A DNA stretch of 11,498 bases from JAZDRH01 sp047470865 (GCF_047470865.1 NZ_JAZDRH010000046.1:1-11498); one strand, 5' to 3'; shown: positions 1-7,904, counted from the stretch's first letter. Numbers and translations: made by a program. The notes: generated by a model not told the origin, from the sequence alone.

Positions 1-118
1 GTAGATATATAATAAATTTTACAAATAAAGCACCTGAAAATAACAATTCCATCCAAATTTATATGTGATATAGATAACACTAAAGCGTCGATAGCAAAAT
101 GTGATTTCAAAAAATGCG

Positions 119-124
119 TATAAT
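119..124 (+). promoter_or_regulatory. -10 element of the autotransporter promoter
   Basis: A perfect TATAAT lies 35 bases before the autotransporter start codon. No good -35 hexamer sits 16-18 bases upstream; the stretch there is A-rich. The promoter may therefore be weak, activator-dependent, or use another sigma factor. The first 158 bases hold no gene that I can see. Confidence 0.5.
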
Positions 125-158
125 TTTAGTATTAAAGTCTCAACTACAAAGGTGTTAA

Positions 159-2744
159 ATGTCCTCTGTAAATTATAAGTTAGGTACTTTGGCGTTAGCT
201 ATTCAAAGTATTTTAATTTTTTCACATCTTGCTAATGCATCCCCGATTTTTCCTGACGCTTTTACACCAGAAAAAATAACGCCGAATCCAGATAATATTA
301 TTAACGACAGCGCCTACAATGATGCTAGCAGCTTTTTTAACGATCAGTGGCAAGATTCCGGTAATGTTGACTTATCAGGAAATTATTATTTAAACAATTT
401 CACTATTCAAAGACCAAATAGCGGTCCAGGTCAACTCATGCTTCGGAATAATAGTCATCTATTTAATAGCACTATTCTTACCGCACAAATAACGATTGGC
501 GATCCTTTTCAAAGTGGTTCAACCGACTCTGCTACTAATATCAGAGTGTCCAACACGGGCTTTCTGATAATAAACAGTGGTGCTATTGCTTATGATGTCA
601 CAGTGGAACGAGGTGGTAACTTTTCTTTACGCAGTAACAGCCAATCCTATAACACACTCATTTCCAGTGGTGGGCGACAAACTTTGGGGGGTAATTCCTA
701 TGCTCAAGCCACTACTATTATTGGCGGACTTCAAGAACTTAATGGCAGCTCCTCTGCTGCAGTAAAAGATACCCGTATCATGGATGGCGGTCAGCAAATT
801 ATCTATGAAGGATCTGCACTTAACACTCATATTATTGACGGCGGGTATCAACATGTTAGTGGTAGAGCTAACTACACCTATATCTATAACGGTGGTTATC
901 AAGATACCTATGATGACAACCAAGGCATAGCTGCTGACCAAACAAAAATTTATCTAGGCGGCACCCAACGTGTACGTAGTGGTCAAGTAACTAACACTGA
1001 GATTAGTGGCTTACAAATTATTAGTAATCGCGGTGGACTATGGGATCCTATAGAACGTGAGTGGAATGAAGTTACAGATCCGAATGACTATTACTACTAT
1101 CATGGGGAGAGCCCAACCGCAATTAATAGTACTATTCAAAATTCAGGAATACAGTTAGTAGAGAAAAATGGATTAGCTGAAGAAACATTCATTAATGGCG
1201 GTCGGCAAATTATTAAAAATGGCGGTATGCTAAAAAATACTACTTTATTTAATGACGGAACGACCTCTATAGAATATGGTGGCTTAGCAAAAGGTTTAAT
1301 TAATGCGAACCACGGCACTGTACTAATGGAAGCTGGTGATCAATATAGCACCTTAGGCAATAGCGCTGAAAGTATTTACCTAGGCAGTGAAAGTGCGCAG
1401 TTACATATTCTAAATACTACAAATACCAACAAAGCCATGTTAGGTATTGGTCAGCTTAAAATGAAGAATGGCCAACTTCATTTTGATAATAATACCAATG
1501 TTTTCAGTGTTGCCTTGATTGATGACTTATCAGGACAGGGCGATATTGTAATGAACACCAATATCCAGACTAACCAGGGTGATTTTTTAGATGTACATAA
1601 TGTGCTTAATAATGAGCAGTTTACTATTGCCATTAAAGATCAGGGTTCAGGCATAAGCAACCAGCGGTTACACCTTATTAGTGCTGCAGATCAATCGCTC
1701 GCTAGCAGCTTTAAATTGAATGAAAATAGTCGCTATGTGGACCATGGCGCCTATATGCTTGAATACCTGTTGCAACACGAAACAGACACCAATGACAACC
1801 TTGAAAAGTGGTACTTAACTACCCAGCAAAGCAACCTTCCCACTCCTACTGCTGACGCTGTAATGGCCATGGCCAACGTAACTCCAAGCATTTGGGATGC
1901 TGAATTAACTACCTTGCGCCAACGCTTAGGCGAGCTAGATAATAATCATAAGGGAGGGGCTTGGGGTAGAGTAATTTCCAGCCGTTACAAAGTTGATAAG
2001 GAGTCAGGTGCTGCTTACAAGCAAGATATGAATGGTTTTGTTGTTGGGGGTGATCATGCCATCACACAAAACAATGGCACTTGGCATTTAGGCGCAATGG
2101 CGGGCTATTCTCGCTCCGATATTGACTTTAGACGTGGAGGCAACGGTGATGTAGACAGCTACACCTTAGCCGCCTATGCCAGTTTTTTTGCAGATAATGG
2201 CTGGTATACTGACAGCGTTATTAAGTACAACTACTTTAAGCACAATACAAATGCACGCACTAGCCAAGGTACTAAAGCTTCTGGCAAGTATAACCTCTCA
2301 GGCCTAGGAGCCTCCTTTGAATTAGGCAAAAAATACCGTAATGGTGCCTTGTTTGCTGCGCCTTATGGATTAGTTTCAGGTTTTTATGCAGGTAATAAAA
2401 GCTATCACTTAGATAATGGATTAAAAGCTAAGGTTGGTAGTGCCCGCAGCTTAAAAACCGAAGTAGGCAGCTTGCTAGGCTATGATTTAACTATCAATCA
2501 AATGCAATTGCAGCCCTATGTTAAATTAGCTGTTAATCATGAATGGATTGACAGCAATAAAGTAGACTTTGATAACCAGCACAGATTTAGCAATGATATG
2601 TCAGGATCCGCTGTTAAAGTGGGGATAGGCGCAAATGCACAGTTTAGTACTAAATTTAGCGCCTATGGTGAAGTTAATCATATGCAGGGCAAAGATGTAA
2701 GCATGCCTTATTCTTTAAACCTAGGTATTCGCTATCAATTTTAG
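159..2744 (+). CDS. AIDA-type autotransporter adhesin (type Va secretion)
   Basis: This 861-residue protein has the classical autotransporter layout. A Sec signal peptide (about residues 1-27, ending LANA) is followed by a cysteine-free passenger. Residues about 165-350 carry AIDA-like repeats, each marked by a GGxQ or SGxQ turn at about 171, 189, 210, 228, 245, 267, 283, 329 and 347, mostly 16-22 residues apart as expected for beta-helix rungs. A pertactin-like stretch (about 430-555, with LSGQGDI and GDFLDV) probably helps folding. Residues about 598-861 form the translocating beta-barrel, starting near GGAWGRV and ending in YQF, the terminal aromatic recognised by BAM. The ribosome site AAAGGTG lies 4 bases before the ATG. 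Family members mediate adhesion, autoaggregation or biofilm; the ligand here is unknown. AIDA repeats in enterobacteria can be heptosylated, but no heptosyltransferase gene is in the window. Confidence 0.93.
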   Translation: MSSVNYKLGTLALAIQSILIFSHLANASPIFPDAFTPEKITPNPDNIINDSAYNDASSFFNDQWQDSGNVDLSGNYYLNNFTIQRPNSGPGQLMLRNNSHLFNSTILTAQITIGDPFQSGSTDSATNIRVSNTGFLIINSGAIAYDVTVERGGNFSLRSNSQSYNTLISSGGRQTLGGNSYAQATTIIGGLQELNGSSSAAVKDTRIMDGGQQIIYEGSALNTHIIDGGYQHVSGRANYTYIYNGGYQDTYDDNQGIAADQTKIYLGGTQRVRSGQVTNTEISGLQIISNRGGLWDPIEREWNEVTDPNDYYYYHGESPTAINSTIQNSGIQLVEKNGLAEETFINGGRQIIKNGGMLKNTTLFNDGTTSIEYGGLAKGLINANHGTVLMEAGDQYSTLGNSAESIYLGSESAQLHILNTTNTNKAMLGIGQLKMKNGQLHFDNNTNVFSVALIDDLSGQGDIVMNTNIQTNQGDFLDVHNVLNNEQFTIAIKDQGSGISNQRLHLISAADQSLASSFKLNENSRYVDHGAYMLEYLLQHETDTNDNLEKWYLTTQQSNLPTPTADAVMAMANVTPSIWDAELTTLRQRLGELDNNHKGGAWGRVISSRYKVDKESGAAYKQDMNGFVVGGDHAITQNNGTWHLGAMAGYSRSDIDFRRGGNGDVDSYTLAAYASFFADNGWYTDSVIKYNYFKHNTNARTSQGTKASGKYNLSGLGASFELGKKYRNGALFAAPYGLVSGFYAGNKSYHLDNGLKAKVGSARSLKTEVGSLLGYDLTINQMQLQPYVKLAVNHEWIDSNKVDFDNQHRFSNDMSGSAVKVGIGANAQFSTKFSAYGEVNHMQGKDVSMPYSLNLGIRYQF

Positions 2745-2792
2745 TCAAGCCTTCTTGCCTAATTCGATACCTAAATAATCCTGCTCGGCTTT

Positions 2793-2819
2793 TTGGCCCG
2801 TTAGCCTATAACGGGCCAA
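2793..2819 (+). terminator. Hairpin terminator candidate after the autotransporter
   Basis: A perfect 11-base-pair stem (TTGGCCCGTTA with TAACGGGCCAA) and a 5-base loop start 48 bases after the autotransporter stop. Only a short T run (GTTTG) follows, so it is an imperfect Rho-independent terminator, or a transcript-end stabilising hairpin. Position and stem strength support a 3'-end role. Confidence 0.6.
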
Positions 2820-3241
2820 GTTTGAAATCGCATTATTATATTAGCCAATCAACTTTAAATAGATTATCATTATAAATAAAACAATAATCTTATACTGGCC
2901 CTACATCTCTATGCACAAGCTGATTATTGTAAGGCCAATTTAAACTATATGCATTAGCTGCTTTATTAATCAGCTATAGCTATCCATTCGTATACCTACC
3001 GTACATAGCTTACACAAACATCTAAGATTAAGCTTAAAATCAATTGAGTTTAACTGAATGCACTATGCTCCCCACAGTGAATAACTCGCTCTAGCCTATC
3101 TAGCACTACAATCCAATTATTCTTATAAGCGGCAGGCTCCAATTCTGACTGCAACACCTGACCAATCCGATAAGATTCAACATGAACTTAGCCTGATCAT
3201 CGTATTAAGGACAACATAGACCTATTACAAGAACGGAGACT
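2820..3241. other. Gene-free AT-rich stretch before the IS30 relic
   Basis: About 420 bases with no open reading frame of useful length, no recognisable protein remnant and no tRNA or clear hairpin that I can see. It lies between the autotransporter terminator and a decayed transposase, so it may be degraded mobile DNA. I found nothing that identifies its origin. Confidence 0.4.
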
Positions 3242-3580
3242 GCGTGCCATGACCAAACAATCACGCTATCTCCTTCAGCCATCAGCCGCGAGGTACGCCA
3301 CAATAGCACTTTTGATGGAAACTACACCGTCGGTTCAGCGCACAAGCACACCCGCTGAACTGTCGGCCTAAACCTAAGTTAATGCATAATGCGGAGCTGT
3401 TTGAAGTGGTCATTGCCATGCTGCCAGATTGCTATTCTCCTCAACAAATAGCAGGCAGTTTACCTATTATATTTCCTGCTCATAAAAGCCATTTCGCTAT
3501 CTAGGATGAAGTCTCACAATGCTATTTACGTTTTACCTTCTGGAGTAGCATATATGTCTGCTTATTATTTAGAAAATTAA
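3242..3580 (+). pseudogene. Decayed IS30-family transposase fragment
   Basis: Three short pieces in different frames read, in order, like one IS30-family transposase. The first (about 3242-3358) contains SPSAISREVRHN, the helix-turn-helix motif that in intact IS30 proteins reads like SPSTISRE(I/L)xRN, and ends at a TGA. The second (about 3373-3504) contains CYSPQQIAGSLP, matching the family's WSPEQIAGRL block, and ends at a TAG. The third (about 3512-3580) contains SHNAIYVLPSG, matching the SHETIYNAIYxLPRGE block, and ends at a TAA. The N-terminus and the whole catalytic DDE core beyond this point are absent, and I see no flanking inverted repeats. Stops, frameshifts and truncation make it non-functional. 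The family assignment rests on remembered motifs and their correct order. Confidence 0.7.
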
Positions 3581-3768
3581 CGGGGCAATTTTTAATCATT
3601 TTAGTATTTTTGGTTATTCGTCACTATTAGAATAATATTATTAAAAATTCAGTAGAACACATAGTATTTACTAGGACCCTCTAGCTGGCAGACGAAGCCT
3701 CAAGATACGAACAGCCTAGCAATAATTAAATAAAATGTATTTTATTCATAAAATCACATAAAAAAAAC
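3581..3768. other. AT-rich spacer downstream of the IS30 relic
   Basis: A non-coding stretch between the transposase remnant and the promoter of the next operon. It is strongly A/T-rich with runs of A and T and holds no gene that I can support. It could include UP-element-like sequence for the promoter that follows, but that is a guess. Confidence 0.3.
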
Positions 3769-3797
3769 CTGACATCTGCACTCACTTAAGGAATAAT
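3769..3797 (+). promoter_or_regulatory. Sigma-70-type promoter of the barrel/Ntn-hydrolase operon
   Basis: CTGACA (5 of 6 matches to the -35 consensus) is separated by exactly 17 bases from AATAAT (5 of 6 matches to the -10 consensus). Predicted transcription starts near 3804, giving a leader of about 27 bases. An A-rich tract lies directly upstream of the -35 hexamer. This is the best housekeeping-type promoter I found in the window. Confidence 0.65.
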
Positions 3798-3814
3798 CAA
3801 AATTTGTTAATCGC

Positions 3815-3830
3815 ATAAGGAAGTCCTTAT
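3815..3830 (+). promoter_or_regulatory. Ribosome-binding site inside a perfect palindrome
   Basis: The Shine-Dalgarno core AAGGAAG lies 7 bases before the ATG at 3831. It is part of the inverted repeat ATAAGGA-AG-TCCTTAT, which runs right up to the start codon. In RNA the right arm could pair with the ribosome-binding site and hide it; alternatively the DNA palindrome could bind a dimeric regulator. Confidence 0.5.
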
Positions 3831-4622
3831 ATGAAGCCTTTGGCTCTAGCCGTAGTTACAGTTTTGAGCAGTTCTATAATGTTGACTGCTTATGCTGAAA
3901 ACTCAACTACTGATCGTGACTGGTTAGTGCTAGTTAGCCCTTTTGTTTGGGGTGCAAAAGTAAAAGGTGATGTGGGCATTGCAGGATTTAAGCAGACAAT
4001 CAATATTCCCTTTCATGATGTAGCAAAAAATGTTGACTCTGTATTTATGGGCAACATCGAAGTTACCAACCGTCAATTTGGTGCTTATATTGACGTAGTC
4101 AGTGTTGATACTAGTGATAAATTCCATGTAAAAGGCTTAAAGGTTAAAAATAGCATTGAACAAAGCAGCTACGCTTTAGGTGGTTTCTATCGTGTCTACG
4201 AAAAACAACTAGATGGCAATACCGTCTTTGGCGAACCTCGCCATTTAACTCTAGATCCTATAATAGGTATGCGCTGGAATTACTTAAACGCTAAAATCTA
4301 TGTACCACAATTTCAATACCATCTGAGTAAAACGGCGCGCTGGAGCTCACCTTTTGTTGGTGCTCGCGTTTCTATTGACCTAAATGAGCGCTGGAATTTC
4401 TCAGGACTAATGGACTTTGCTGAATTTAGTAGCCGGCGCAAAACTCGCAACTTGCAAGGTTATTTAGGATATCGCACCTATCTTGGACAATTCCCTACCA
4501 CATTACGTTTTGGCTATCGCTACCTAAAACAGGACTACCGTAGCCACGATTTTACAGGAAACACCTTTAAATATGACATTGAACAATCAGGCCCAGTTGT
4601 TGGCCTAACTGTTCGTTTTTAA
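3831..4622 (+). CDS. Outer-membrane beta-barrel protein of unknown function
   Basis: This 263-residue protein starts with a Sec signal peptide (about residues 1-22, ending TAYA before ENS). The mature part is rich in alternating polar and aromatic strands, such as WLVLVSPFVWGAKV, QSSYALGGFYRVY, TLRFGYRYLKQDY and GPVVGLTVRF. It ends in phenylalanine, the usual C-terminal signal of BAM-assembled barrels. The size would suit a barrel of roughly 10-12 strands; I did not count them rigorously. I do not recognise a named family. It shares a transcript with the periplasmic amide hydrolase downstream: the stop codon abuts that gene's ribosome site. A role as porin, receptor or substrate channel for the hydrolase is therefore possible, but this is inference. 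The barrel assignment is fairly safe; the function is unknown. Confidence 0.8.
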   Translation: MKPLALAVVTVLSSSIMLTAYAENSTTDRDWLVLVSPFVWGAKVKGDVGIAGFKQTINIPFHDVAKNVDSVFMGNIEVTNRQFGAYIDVVSVDTSDKFHVKGLKVKNSIEQSSYALGGFYRVYEKQLDGNTVFGEPRHLTLDPIIGMRWNYLNAKIYVPQFQYHLSKTARWSSPFVGARVSIDLNERWNFSGLMDFAEFSSRRKTRNLQGYLGYRTYLGQFPTTLRFGYRYLKQDYRSHDFTGNTFKYDIEQSGPVVGLTVRF

Positions 4623-4632
4623 GGAGCTAGCC

Positions 4633-5694
4633 ATGCCTCTTTCTCTCAAAAAGCTTGCTGTTATACCTATATTAACAGGTGCTTTGCTCAGCAGTATGAT
4701 CGCTCAAGCTTGCACCCGTGTTGTTTATCTTGGCCAAGATAATAATATTATTACGGCGCGATCCATGGACTGGAAACGCGATGTTGGCACTAACTTATGG
4801 GTTTTTCCACGTGGTATTAAACGCTCAGGTGAGACAGGTCCAAACTCTATTAAGTGGACATCCAAATACGGTAGCGTTATTGCTTCTGGTTATGACATTT
4901 CAACCACTGATGGTGTTAACGAAAAAGGCTTGATGGCTAATGTTCTTTGGCTTGCAGAGTCCCAATATCCTGATTTTTCAAAAAGCTCAAAACCTGGACT
5001 CACCTTAGCTGCATGGGCCCAATACGCATTAGATAGCTTTGCAACCGTTGAGGAGGCTGTAAAAACGCTGCAAAAAGAACCTTTTACAATAGTTACAGCT
5101 AATGTTCCTGGCGAACAACGCTTGACCACCTTGCATTTATCACTTTCAGATAGCACTGGTGATAGTGCTATTATTGAATATATCAATGGTAAGCAGGTTA
5201 TCCATCATAACCGCAGTTACCAAGTAATGACGAACTCCCCCACCTTTGATCGCCAGCTAGCGTTAAATCAGTATTGGCAAGAAATTGGTGGACTGTCTCT
5301 GTTACCTGGCACTAATAGAGCCGCTGACCGTTTTGCACGCGCCTCTTTTTATATTAATGCTATTCCTCAAAAAACAGACGATCGTTCAGCACTAGCTGGG
5401 GTATTTAGTGTTATTCGCAATGTTTCTGTGCCCTATGGCATTACAACTCCGGGACAACCTAATATTTCATCTACTCGCTGGAGAACCGTTTTTGATCATA
5501 AAAATCAGCGTTACTTTTTTGAGTCGGCCTATACACCTAATGTATTTTGGATTGATCTTAAACAGGTAGATTTTTCTGACAAAACAGGCCAGGTTATGAA
5601 GCTCGACTTAGGTGAGAACCAGAAGAATATTTTTTCAGGTGAGGTTTCCGATCAGTTTCAACCAACCTCCGCCTTTAAATTTCTTGGTTTATAG
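4633..5694 (+). CDS. Periplasmic linear amide C-N hydrolase (choloylglycine hydrolase/penicillin V acylase family)
   Basis: This 353-residue Ntn-hydrolase precursor has a signal peptide (residues 1-26, ending AQA) directly followed by Cys27. In this family the N-terminal Cys is the nucleophile, so signal peptidase cleavage after Ala26 would itself uncover the active site. Other family positions line up in mature numbering: Arg17 (R43), Asp20 (D46, in SMDW) and Asn175 (N201, in MTNSP). The catalytic Arg is probably R233 or R236 in RAADRFARAS. Relatives hydrolyse conjugated bile salts, penicillin V or N-acyl homoserine lactones; Gram-negative members often act on the lactones as quorum-quenching acylases. 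The substrate here cannot be told from sequence. The ribosome site AAGGAG (4621-4626) begins inside the stop codon of the barrel gene, 6 bases before the ATG, so the two genes are probably translationally coupled. Confidence 0.9.
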   Translation: MPLSLKKLAVIPILTGALLSSMIAQACTRVVYLGQDNNIITARSMDWKRDVGTNLWVFPRGIKRSGETGPNSIKWTSKYGSVIASGYDISTTDGVNEKGLMANVLWLAESQYPDFSKSSKPGLTLAAWAQYALDSFATVEEAVKTLQKEPFTIVTANVPGEQRLTTLHLSLSDSTGDSAIIEYINGKQVIHHNRSYQVMTNSPTFDRQLALNQYWQEIGGLSLLPGTNRAADRFARASFYINAIPQKTDDRSALAGVFSVIRNVSVPYGITTPGQPNISSTRWRTVFDHKNQRYFFESAYTPNVFWIDLKQVDFSDKTGQVMKLDLGENQKNIFSGEVSDQFQPTSAFKFLGL

Positions 5695-5702
5695 GGCATT
5701 TT

Positions 5703-5730
5703 AAACACGCAGCAGCGGCTGCGTGTTTTT
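5703..5730 (+). terminator. Rho-independent terminator of the barrel/Ntn-hydrolase operon
   Basis: The arms ACACGCAGC and GCTGCGTGT form a perfect 9-base-pair GC-rich stem (extendable by two A-T pairs) with loop AGCG. The stem runs straight into a T tract. It begins 8 bases after the hydrolase stop codon and is a textbook intrinsic terminator. Confidence 0.92.
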
Positions 5731-5874
5731 GTATAAGCAGTCGTTTAACAACGCCAAATACTTCAAACTTTTAATCTTTTCTTGAAGAAAAAAGCTATCT
5801 AGCTAACAAAGCTTCATAAGTAAACTTGGCAACCTCTATAGCTGTTCTAGACTGAACTTACCCAACTCACTCTT

Positions 5875-5880
5875 TATAGA
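5875..5880 (+). promoter_or_regulatory. -10 element placing the start site at the ATG (possible leaderless transcript)
   Basis: TATAGA (overlapping TAGAAT) lies immediately before the ATG at 5887. Counting from the hexamer, transcription would start at or within two bases of the A of that ATG. The -35 candidate CTGAAC (5852-5857, 17-base spacer) is weak. There is no Shine-Dalgarno sequence upstream of this ATG, which fits leaderless translation. Confidence 0.35.
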
Positions 5881-5886
5881 ATAGCT

Positions 5887-6717
5887 ATGCACTTATTAAC
5901 TCATTGGGGGTTAAGCAAAAGACGACTAACAGAAGTACAAATTGCCCGCGATTTAACCAAGCAGTTAAAAATCGCTTACCCCGACTTAACAATAGATCTG
6001 CAACAAACTGGCAATATTCAAGTACCTTTAAAAATTGATATTCGTCAGTCTGATCAACATATTGGTGTACTCTATCCAGCGCAGCTCTATGCATTCTATA
6101 AAAGCCAAAATGCGAGTACTTTTGCTGAGTACTTAAATGAGTTAGTTAATAACGTTCATAATTCATTACCTTGTGCAGATACACCAATTGAGAATGAGTT
6201 GCTGCTGCCAGTTATTCAAAATACTGCCTGGCTTAGTGAGTACAGTCTTAATTACCAACAACCTGCTTACATGCCGTTAGCAGGTGATTTACTAGTGACC
6301 TTTACCCTTACCTGCCAGCATCAACTCAGTTATGTTAACTACCAAGAATTAGCTGAGCATAGTCCAGAAAACACACTAGATAATTTATATAACTTAGCCT
6401 TTGAAAACTTACAGTTACTTGAAATACCCTTAGAAATATCCCACCAAGGAGCCTGTTATCAGCTTCGTTTAGACAGCTTGCATGATAACTGCTTAGCAAT
6501 ACTGCCTCATCTGTGGCAAAACCAAATTAAACTACAAGGCCTACCTGTTTTAGCGCTACCTGCGCGTGATCAATTGTTATTAGCAGACAGTGCAAACCCA
6601 GAATCTGTGGCGCAACTGCGCGAACACTTAAATGGATTATTTTTAGAAAACTTACACCCATTGTCTAAAAACTTATATACCTATAATAGTCACAAAGAGC
6701 TGATCATTTTGACTTAA
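5887..6717 (+). CDS. DUF1444 (YtpQ-like) family protein, first copy
   Basis: This 276-residue protein has no signal peptide or membrane segment and is probably cytoplasmic. Family blocks are readable in order: HIGVLYPAQLYAFY near residue 59, LLLPVIQNTAWL near 106, LAGDLLVTFTL near 131, a central NLYNLAFENLQL stretch, then LPVLALPARDQLLLADS near 218-236 and the C-terminal HPLSKNLYTY. These match the pattern of the DUF1444/YtpQ family as I know it (GDL..., PaRDxLl, plSxxly); no biochemical function is established for that family. The next gene is a clear paralogue of similar length, aligning from the first residue (both start Mx(F/L)L). That supports this ATG despite the missing ribosome site. 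This copy keeps the PARDQLL block better than its neighbour does. Confidence 0.8.
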   Translation: MHLLTHWGLSKRRLTEVQIARDLTKQLKIAYPDLTIDLQQTGNIQVPLKIDIRQSDQHIGVLYPAQLYAFYKSQNASTFAEYLNELVNNVHNSLPCADTPIENELLLPVIQNTAWLSEYSLNYQQPAYMPLAGDLLVTFTLTCQHQLSYVNYQELAEHSPENTLDNLYNLAFENLQLLEIPLEISHQGACYQLRLDSLHDNCLAILPHLWQNQIKLQGLPVLALPARDQLLLADSANPESVAQLREHLNGLFLENLHPLSKNLYTYNSHKELIILT

Positions 6718-6786
6718 ATAGCTATCATCTAAATAGGAATTAGGTCAAACTAACTAGCATATATCACTCTTTTATAAGGAAATAAC

Positions 6787-7647
6787 ATGGGATTTTTATC
6801 CTCTCTTTTTGGACGTAACACAAAGCAAGTAACCGCCAGCAAACGCGAAATCACTGAACAACTGCAACAACGCATTTTAGAACGCTTTCCACACCTTAAG
6901 GCGCTGGTTATTAATGCAGACGATGACAGCGAAATTGCCATTGAAATAACAAAAGACGGTGAACATATTGGCAGTATGTTTCCAGATAACCTATATGCGA
7001 CTTACCAAACCAAGGATAAAGAAGCCTATGAGCAATATGTAGAGCAACTTTTAAAAAGTTTACCTAACATGATAAATCGCTCCACCAGCGATAATGCAGA
7101 GCAACTAACCGAAGAAACACTATTACCTTGCATTAAAAATTTAGACTGGCTCGATCAAATGACCCAGCTATCCAAAGGAACTGCTCCTGTCTTCAAGCCC
7201 ATTGCAGGCGATTTAATTTTAGTCTTTGCACTAGACTCGGAATCACAAATGCGTTTTTTAATGGATGATGAAGACCAAACCCAAAGCTTTGACGACTTAT
7301 TCGTCCAAGCAATGGAAAACTTTAATCAGCGAGTCCACAACATACGCCTACAAGGTGGTGTGACTGAGATAGGCATTCGCCTAGAGCTAGATAACGACTA
7401 CGATTCATCATTAGCCTTAGTGACCGATAATTTATTGGAATCCCTAGAACTTGAGGGTGAGCCTGTTTTAGGTATTTTCTCACGTGCTTTATTTGTGATT
7501 GCTGATTCAGCAAAACCTGAGCAAATAAAAGAACTTAAAAATTTTGCCAATACAAAAGCAGCTGAGCTGCCTTATGCATTAAGTACGCATCTTTATACAT
7601 TTAAAGATAGTGCTATCACATTATATGCTGGCGAGTTAGCGTCTTAA
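6787..7647 (+). CDS. DUF1444 (YtpQ-like) family protein, second copy
   Basis: This 286-residue soluble protein is paralogous to the one upstream. Shared blocks in the same order are HIGSMFPDNLYATY (near residue 58), LLPCIKNLDWL (near 116), IAGDLILVFAL (near 138), SFDDLFVQAMENF (near 165), EPVLGIFSRALFVIADS (near 223-240) and LSTHLYTFKD near the end. It is more acidic than its partner (MDDEDQTQSFDD, LELDNDYDSS). The usual PaRD signature has become IFSRALF, so if the family has an active or binding site there, it has diverged here. A proper ribosome site (AAGGA, 6776-6780) precedes the ATG. The 69-base gap to the upstream gene suggests one transcript. Function unknown. Confidence 0.8.
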   Translation: MGFLSSLFGRNTKQVTASKREITEQLQQRILERFPHLKALVINADDDSEIAIEITKDGEHIGSMFPDNLYATYQTKDKEAYEQYVEQLLKSLPNMINRSTSDNAEQLTEETLLPCIKNLDWLDQMTQLSKGTAPVFKPIAGDLILVFALDSESQMRFLMDDEDQTQSFDDLFVQAMENFNQRVHNIRLQGGVTEIGIRLELDNDYDSSLALVTDNLLESLELEGEPVLGIFSRALFVIADSAKPEQIKELKNFANTKAAELPYALSTHLYTFKDSAITLYAGELAS

Positions 7648-7658
7648 ATACATTCTCA

Positions 7659-7688
7659 CAATGCCTAAGTTTTATCTCTTAGGCATTG
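7659..7688 (+). terminator. Terminator-like hairpin after the DUF1444 pair
   Basis: CAATGCCTAAG and CTTAGGCATTG form a perfect 11-base-pair stem around an 8-base T-rich loop, 11 bases after the stop codon. Only a weak T-containing stretch (CCTTACTATACC) follows, so termination may be partial. It marks the likely end of the DUF1444 transcript. Confidence 0.6.
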
Positions 7689-7904
7689 CCTTACTATACC
7701 TCTGTATTCTATTTCAGTACCCGCCTTGACTTTATAGCTAAAACTTATCAAGATGCGCAGCAATCTCATTACTCAACCTTTTCAATATCTATGAATAACT
7801 ATTAATTGACACAACATCGGCTCTAGCATCCTCTCCCTCTACTGTTTAGCCCAGTAGTTCGTTTAGATATCGATTCGTTGTCGTCCTAATAAAAGAACAA
7901 GACA

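Noticed and set aside
627..941. Minus-strand open frame inside the autotransporter passenger
   Set aside because: It is complementary to the AIDA repeat region and has no family resemblance or start signals.
3373..3504. A small functional gene in the middle of the gene desert
   Set aside because: The frame matches an internal IS30 block (SPQQIAGSLP) and has neighbours in other frames continuing the same protein, so it is a broken transposase piece.
4708..4713. Lipoprotein signal at Cys27 of the Ntn-hydrolase
   Set aside because: The residue before the final Ala is Gln (AQA-C), a poor lipobox. Ntn-hydrolases of this family need a free N-terminal Cys, so ordinary signal peptidase I cleavage is the better reading.
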